Position numbers and translations under genes: made by a program. From the IMG/VR virus record IMGVR_UViG_3300032331_001632, positions 1 through 26,760 of that record: DNA of 26,760 nucleotides. One strand, written 5' to 3'. Of the stretch, positions 22,675 through 26,760 are shown one piece after another. This DNA comes from a virus. The notes beneath the pieces are model-generated. The model made no database searches. It saw nothing but the letters and a program-made list of their open reading frames with translations, and was not told the DNA's origin. Every line of letters starts with the position of its first letter. Position 1 is the first letter of the stretch.

Positions 22675-22777
22675 TTCTTATCATTAACCCGCTATTTCTT
22701 ATCGTTAAACGTGTCTCACCTTTCTCTGTAATGTGTGCCATCTTCATTCATATCATCGGCGCGGTTCGTATCATTAG
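22675..22777 (+). repeat. TTCTTATCRTTAA repeats
   Basis: TTCTTATCATTAA starts at 22675 and TTCTTATCGTTAA at 22696, exactly 21 bases (two helical turns) apart. A looser copy, TTCGTATCATTAG, starts at 22765. Phase-matched sites suggest a DNA-binding protein, but this is inferred from spacing alone. Confidence 0.5.
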
Positions 22778-22793
22778 AACATATGCAAAGGGG

Positions 22794-22856
22794 GGGAGGG
22801 GGTTGAGCCAGGAGCTAGCGGTGAATCGCCAACGCATCCCCCCACCCAGATTTTTT
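22794..22856 (+). terminator. G-run/C-run hairpin with T-tract
   Basis: GGG-A-GGGGG at 22794-22802 can pair with CCCCCC-A-CCC at 22838-22847, with an A-A mismatch, enclosing a small GGTG/CGCC hairpin. TTTTTT follows at 22851. The arrangement resembles an intrinsic terminator with an unusually long loop; the G-run could alternatively form a quadruplex. Confidence 0.45.
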
Positions 22857-22940
22857 ATTGCCAAATGGGCCAACGCGGCTAGGCTGGCCACTTAATTCGT
22901 GCTATAAACATAGCCGTGAGACAAACAACTATAATAAATC

Positions 22941-23420
22941 ATGAGCGAGAAACACGTATTTACAGTAAGCGACAAGCTGGTTAAGCTACGAGATGGTGCG
23001 TCATATGACATAGCCAACTATGTGGAGGGCGTTGATTATGTTCAGCGCAAGATTCGATATGGCACCAAGGTTGTGTTCCGTAAGGGTTTTCTTGGTGAAA
23101 CACACAAGATCAACTATAAGTTTGATGGCAATACAGGGCTTAAGATTCAAGATGAGCCACAACATGCTAGCATTAATCATAAAGGCTCAGGCATTAAACT
23201 TAACGACGCCGAGCCGCAGCAGCCTGTTAGTGACGCTTTTGAGGGGTTGCTGCCTGAGCATTGCCCAGTGGTTGAGTGTAAAGTTATGAAGATCCACGCT
23301 AATTATAAGTGGGTGGATACGGATAAAGGACGTGTTTGGGTTGGCTTAAAAGGTAGCAACTTGCGCTTAGGCCAGATCATACGAGTTAAAAATGGTGAGT
23401 TATATTTAAAGCGCGTTTAA
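22941..23420 (+). CDS. hypothetical beta-rich protein, 159 residues
   Basis: This 159-residue protein starts M-S-E-K-H-V-F-T-V-S-D-K-L-V-K-L. It has a basic N-terminal half (R-K-I-R-Y-G-T-K-V-V-F-R-K-G), a polar linker near 75-100 and a C-terminal domain with V-V-E-C-K-V-M-K-I-H, R-V-W-V-G-L-K-G and I-I-R-V-K-N-G-E-L-Y-L. The last pattern suggests a small beta barrel that might bind RNA or DNA. No family is recognised. It is separated from neighbours by noncoding stretches on both sides, so it is probably expressed on its own. Immediately downstream lies the inverted-repeat-rich region, raising the possibility that the two act together; this is speculative. Confidence 0.65.
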   Translation: MSEKHVFTVSDKLVKLRDGASYDIANYVEGVDYVQRKIRYGTKVVFRKGFLGETHKINYKFDGNTGLKIQDEPQHASINHKGSGIKLNDAEPQQPVSDAFEGLLPEHCPVVECKVMKIHANYKWVDTDKGRVWVGLKGSNLRLGQIIRVKNGELYLKRV

Positions 23421-23939
23421 CTTAATATGACGTCTATCTTACAATCTAGCGTGTTTAAGTTAGTTAAACTTAGCTTAGTAGCTATAGTTGCTTTAGTAGC
23501 TACTAGCCGCTGCGCTGCGCTCCGCTCTCGAGCAACTGCCGTTGCTCTCACTGGCGGTAGCTATTCTCTCTCTCTAGTAATAAAACAACAATCCGGTAAT
23601 GAGAATTCCAAGTGAGCATAGTACCCCCAAGACTCAGCATCACTGCTTATCTTGGGAGTGTACTAGCTTAAAGCAACGATCCGTATAAAGTATCATCCGT
23701 TGTTTCGCATTCGCAGTGCTGGCTTATAGCTACCCGTTCAACAAAGCCTTAATCTCTATCGTGGATGACTGCGCAGTACTTGTAAGTTCTTGGACACCTA
23801 CAATTTTTAATCCAGCCCGAGAGGAATAGCTGGAACTATAGTCTTCAGCAGTGAGTCCATCTTTCAGGTGCTATCTCAGTGCCTACACGGCAGACCTATC
23901 ATTGGCCTGCGAGAGAAAAGCTACAGAAAAACAACTACC
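23421..23939 (+). ncRNA. candidate structured noncoding RNA region before terL
   Basis: About 520 bases before the terminase are dense in inverted repeats. They include GTTTAA/TTAAAC (23453-23469), TAGCTAC/GTAGCTA (23497-23563) enclosing a perfect 7-bp GAGCAAC/GTTGCTC stem with a 4-base loop, AGTAC plus CCCAAG pairing CTTGGG and GTACT (23620-23664), CAACGAT/ATCCGTTG (about 23673-23703), CGCAGT/ACTGCG (23712-23773) enclosing GGCTT/AAGCC, TTGTA/TACAA before TTTTT (about 23780-23808) and TCCAGC/GCTGGA (23811-23834). This is more helical potential than expected by chance and resembles a large structured RNA or a packaging/control region. No match to a named RNA class could be made by eye; group I intron core motifs were not found. 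Confidence 0.4.
23427..23615 (+). CDS. doubtful short ORF over structured repeats
   Basis: A 62-codon frame begins M-T-S-I-L-Q-S-S-V-F-K-L-V-K-L-S-L-V-A-I-V-A-L-V-A-T, which looks like a signal peptide or membrane helix. The remainder (R-C-A-A-L-R-S-R-A-T-A-V) is read straight through palindromes and a duplicated TTAGTAGCTA, and lacks protein-like character. It is six bases after the previous gene and has an A/T leader. It may be a genuine small membrane protein, or an accidental frame over a structured nucleic-acid element; the latter seems more likely. Confidence 0.25.
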   Translation: MTSILQSSVFKLVKLSLVAIVALVATSRCAALRSRATAVALTGGSYSLSLVIKQQSGNENSK

Positions 23940-25661
23940 ATGTCAACAGTTCAGCACGAAAAATTGATAGAAAAATTGCTCAAGTTTCCTTTGCAGGAAC
24001 ATCCTCTAATGCCAGCACCTACGACAGATCAGAGGTTGGCAATGATTCAAAATGTTGGGCCGGAAGAAACGATGCGCTTGTTCTTGCTCAGGGAGAACAG
24101 GATCAAGGTTGAGCAGGATGATCCGTACCGATATGGAACAGAGTTGCAGGCTTGGCCGGACGCCGACAACATCTTAAACACACACAACGAACTGCTTATT
24201 CTTGGGGGGAACCGAGCTGGAAAGACTGAGTATGCCGCTAAGAGGATAGCACAGGCGTTTGTGGGAACAGACTTATCTGGCAATATGCCGCCGTGGGTGC
24301 AGGAGAAGGCCAAGAAGCGTGGCATCAACATCTGGTGCTTGCACACGACCCACATGACAAGCGTGAGTATGCAGCAGAACGTGTTTCAGAAGTACTTGCC
24401 CAAAGAGCTAAAAGAAGCCAAGCGCAGCAAGCACACGCAGCTTAGTTGGACGCAAAAGAATGGGTTCTCGGATAACACAGCGGTTTATCAAGGCAACCAG
24501 ATTTGGTTCTTGAACTACAGCCAGGATATTAAAGTGGTAGAAGGTGGCGAGGTGGACTTTGTTTGGTGCGATGAATTAGTGCCATCAGATTGGTTGGAAA
24601 CGTTACGCTATCGCTTGGTAACGCGAAATGGGAAACTTATAGTCACCTTTACGCCCATTTTAGGATACACACAGACAGTTAAGGAATTTATCTCTACCAG
24701 CAAGATTAAGACTTGGAAGGAATCTGAGTTATTACCAAACAACAATGTGCTTGGAGTGCCAAAGGGGCACATGCCATATACCGCTGAGAGCGTGTATGGA
24801 AAACATGGCTGTATCTGGTTTCATTCCAAGTTAAATCCTTACAATAACTGGGAGCGCATGAAACAAACGCTCAAGAGCAGGAGCACACATGACATTAAGA
24901 TTCGTGCTTATGGTTGGGCGGAACAAACGGCTGGCAGTCAATTCCCCATGTTTGGAGACGTAAACATCTTCCATGATAAGGTGACAGATGTTGCGCCAGA
25001 AGGCACAAACTATATGGTTGCTGATCCTGCCGGAGCACGTAATTGGTTCATGCTTTGGGCTAGGGTAGATGAATTTGGTACTATCTGGGTGTATCGAGAG
25101 TATCCTGACCAAAGCTACGGAGAGTGGGCCGTGCCCAGTGAAAAGGCTGATGGCAAACCTGGCCCAGCCCAGCGTCAAGGAGCGGGCAAAGGAGTGAACG
25201 AGTACACAGAGCTAATCTGGGACTTGGAGACTCATGCTGACAAACGTGAGGATATTGCTGAAAGATACATTGATCCTCGGAGTGCTGGAACAGAATCTGT
25301 GAGCAAGGAGGGCGGCGTGACTCTGCTTGATCTGTTATTGGATGCCAGTGATCCATTATATTTTACTCCTGCTGTAGCGGTGTCAGTTGATGAACGAGTT
25401 TTAATTATTAATGACCTGTTGTGCTATGATAGAGAGAAACCATTGCACAGTGAAACAAATCATCCTCGGCTAATGGTGCATGTAGACTGCCAAAACTTAA
25501 TTTATTCATTGCGAGAATGGACAGGAGCAGATGGACAAAAGGGTGCTTCTAAAGATCCGATTGACGCGCTGGGTTATCTTGTGATAATGCAACCTAAACA
25601 CACTAATAGCGAAAAGTGGAAAAAGCACTGGCAATCTGCCGCTAAGTGTGGAACTTATTAA
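23940..25661 (+). CDS. terL: terminase large subunit
   Basis: From the ATG at 23940 this is 573 residues. The ATPase half has L-I-L-G-G89-N-R-A-G-K-T96 (Walker A) and V-D-F-V-W-C-D211-E212 (Walker B with catalytic Glu), then T-F-T-P-I-L-G-Y (coupling motif). The nuclease half starts at Y-M-V-A-D362-P-A-G-A-R-N-W, a metal-binding Asp of the RNase H-like domain, and includes Y-I-D-P-R-S-A-G and a D-P-I-D-A-L-G-Y end. It pumps DNA into the procapsid and cuts the concatemer. An in-frame ATG at 23868 would add 24 residues lying in the structured region and is not preferred. The portal-like gene follows 10 bases after the stop. Confidence 0.92.
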   Translation: MSTVQHEKLIEKLLKFPLQEHPLMPAPTTDQRLAMIQNVGPEETMRLFLLRENRIKVEQDDPYRYGTELQAWPDADNILNTHNELLILGGNRAGKTEYAAKRIAQAFVGTDLSGNMPPWVQEKAKKRGINIWCLHTTHMTSVSMQQNVFQKYLPKELKEAKRSKHTQLSWTQKNGFSDNTAVYQGNQIWFLNYSQDIKVVEGGEVDFVWCDELVPSDWLETLRYRLVTRNGKLIVTFTPILGYTQTVKEFISTSKIKTWKESELLPNNNVLGVPKGHMPYTAESVYGKHGCIWFHSKLNPYNNWERMKQTLKSRSTHDIKIRAYGWAEQTAGSQFPMFGDVNIFHDKVTDVAPEGTNYMVADPAGARNWFMLWARVDEFGTIWVYREYPDQSYGEWAVPSEKADGKPGPAQRQGAGKGVNEYTELIWDLETHADKREDIAERYIDPRSAGTESVSKEGGVTLLDLLLDASDPLYFTPAVAVSVDERVLIINDLLCYDREKPLHSETNHPRLMVHVDCQNLIYSLREWTGADGQKGASKDPIDALGYLVIMQPKHTNSEKWKKHWQSAAKCGTY

Positions 25662-25671
25662 ATGATTACGT

Positions 25672-26760
25672 ATGCCCAATTCTAAAACAGATCCACTAGC
25701 AATCGCTTCAGTTAAGCCTCATGTTGGGGATTTGTTGAATGAATATCAGCGGTCAATGGTTAATTCTAGCCAAGGTAACTTGGTTACTAAGTTTGATAAC
25801 ATTCGATTCTCTAGATGGTCAGGTCAAACTGATGACGGCAAAAAGCATAGTGAATCCCGCCCAGAAGGCAGTCCGGCATGGCCTTTTGAAGGGGCTTCCG
25901 ATGTTCGCAATCGTTTGATTGACTCTAGCTGTAACGAACTTACAGCACTTTTGGTTAGCGCGTTTCAGAAAGCAGATATTCGGTCTACTGGAACTGACTT
26001 GACTGACATGACGTTAAGTAGCATTGCAACAACGCTATTGCATTGGATTAGAGACTCTAAAATGCCGCAGCAGTTGAGCAAGGAGGCTGAATTAGGGGCT
26101 CAATACGCTCTTCAGTACGGATGGAGTGCATTTTTTGTAGGCTGGCAGCAACACATTAGCAAACGCTCGCAGCCAATCTCTATGGATGAGATTATGCAGC
26201 TTGCCCAGCAGTCTGGAAGCCAGACGTTAATGGAGTTGCCGCAGCTAATCATGCAAGCTCCAGATCAAGCTGCTGACATTTTGCAAGCTGTTAAACCAGA
26301 TATCACTCAGACAAATGCCAAGCGAATGGTTCGGGAATTGGCTGAAACAGGTCAAACATCGTATGATGAGGAGTATGTTTCACGAAACTTGCCAGAGATA
26401 GTAGCGTTAAAGCCTTGGGATGAGATTATATTTCCCCCAGAAGCTGCCGATCTGCAACGTGCGCGTGTTATTTTCCGCAGAACTTGGATGTCCGAGGTGG
26501 AATTGCGTGAGAAGATTACCACAGAAGGCTGGAATCCTGACTGGGTTGAACGTGCACTGCAATGCATTGGTAAAAGTAGTACATTCTACAATATCAACCT
26601 GTTGCCAACCACAAACATGCTTGTGTACAACGGCATTAACTACACCAACATGGTGGAAGTTGTGTATTGCTACACCAAGAGCATGGATGGCGATGCTCCG
26701 GCTATCTTTTTCACTGTAATCTGTCCTCAAGCAGCATCAAATCGTACTGAAGACGATTCT
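25672..26760 (+). CDS. portal protein, partial (runs off window)
   Basis: An open frame of 363 codons runs to the window edge without a stop. It begins M-P-N-S-K-T-D-P-L-A-I-A-S-V-K-P-H and contains R-F-S-R-W-S-G-Q-T-D-D-G-K-K, then A-W-P-F-E-G-A-S-D-V-R-N-R-L-I-D, a motif typical of podovirus portal proteins. It has a long helical middle and K-P-W-D-E-I-I-F-P-P. It lies just after the large terminase, the standard portal position, and would form the 12-fold DNA gate at the capsid vertex. The C-terminal part is outside the window. A competing ATG at 25662 gives only seven codons and is rejected as the start. Confidence 0.7.
   Translation, partial: MPNSKTDPLAIASVKPHVGDLLNEYQRSMVNSSQGNLVTKFDNIRFSRWSGQTDDGKKHSESRPEGSPAWPFEGASDVRNRLIDSSCNELTALLVSAFQKADIRSTGTDLTDMTLSSIATTLLHWIRDSKMPQQLSKEAELGAQYALQYGWSAFFVGWQQHISKRSQPISMDEIMQLAQQSGSQTLMELPQLIMQAPDQAADILQAVKPDITQTNAKRMVRELAETGQTSYDEEYVSRNLPEIVALKPWDEIIFPPEAADLQRARVIFRRTWMSEVELREKITTEGWNPDWVERALQCIGKSSTFYNINLLPTTNMLVYNGINYTNMVEVVYCYTKSMDGDAPAIFFTVICPQAASNRTEDDS

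Larger units (their letters stand above)
22506..22940 (+). other. 435-base accessory region without a supported gene
   Basis: It holds two terminator-like hairpins, a short repeat set (TTCTTATCRTTAA) and opposed G- and C-runs. A GTG-started frame at 22617-22895 crosses the repeats and the hairpin and is not believed. Near the end TATAAA (22903-22908) and TATAAT (22930-22935) could serve as -10 boxes for the gene at 22941, but no convincing -35 pairs with them. Confidence 0.5.

Noticed and set aside
22617-22895. GTG-started hydrophobic 92-codon frame
   Set aside because: It runs through the TTCTTATC repeats and the G/C-run hairpin, has no plausible ribosome site and no recognised motif.
23421-23939. 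Group I intron upstream of terL (ACTATAGTC resembles an S element)
   Set aside because: No matching GACTA-type R element or clear P/Q segments were found, and the terminase frame from 23940 is complete without an upstream exon.
1-26760. CRISPR arrays, tRNA genes, insertion sequences and integrase
   Set aside because: None were seen by eye: no regularly spaced direct repeats with spacers, no tRNA cloverleaf with its conserved TTC loop, no transposase or recombinase motifs. A tRNA scan was not possible here.

Overview
The window is a contiguous piece of a tailed-phage genome. Every supported gene lies on the + strand. Packing is very tight, with repeated TAATG and ATGA stop/start overlaps. The content points to a short-tailed (podovirus-type) phage: there is no tape-measure gene or sheath. 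Instead there is a T7-like run of tail-hub protein, fibre, small gp13-like protein and large ejection proteins. Many genes lack a clear Shine-Dalgarno sequence and start after an A/T-rich leader, so the host may be a lineage that uses SD weakly (Bacteroidota, Cyanobacteria and similar groups are possible). The host cannot be fixed from this sequence.

Layout. 1-1058: a small winged-helix-like protein, a GH108 endolysin and a zinc-ribbon protein. 1058-13626: virion genes, namely a beta-propeller-like tail hub, a tail fibre, gp13- and gp14-like proteins, two Q/A-rich proteins and a 1736-residue ejection protein. A PAPS-reductase-family PP-loop protein and a YkgJ-type cysteine protein are inserted among them. 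13723-21359: DNA metabolism, namely an OB-fold-like protein, a Holliday-junction-resolvase-like nuclease, a replication accessory protein, a DnaB-type helicase, a DpdA/TGT-like enzyme, a dNMP kinase, a RecE-like exonuclease, small phage proteins and a putative small terminase. 21360-23939: an accessory, largely noncoding stretch with repeats, three terminator-like hairpins, a GP88-family gene, two membrane micropeptides, an unknown gene and a ~520-base region dense in inverted repeats. 23940-26760: large terminase and the start of a portal-like gene that runs off the window. Capsid genes presumably follow.

The most striking observation is that the replicative helicase is in two pieces. The N-terminal domain plus Walker A lies at 15942-16715. 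The rest of the RecA-fold core (SLEM strand, Walker B, QLN motif, RNGP arginine motif) lies at 19266-19853. Six intact genes sit between them. The break falls in the loop after the P-loop helix and loses at most a few residues. Both halves keep their catalytic residues, so this looks like a working two-subunit helicase rather than a decayed gene. The intervening genes are themselves DNA-metabolism genes.

Other points of interest are the structured region before the terminase gene, a G-rich tract inside a replication gene, the PP-loop/YkgJ pair inside the ejection cassette, repeated F-S-P motifs and a degenerate zincin-like motif in the giant ejection protein, and several membrane or coiled-coil micropeptides below normal gene-calling size. 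All assignments are by eye from motifs. No database or folding search was run.
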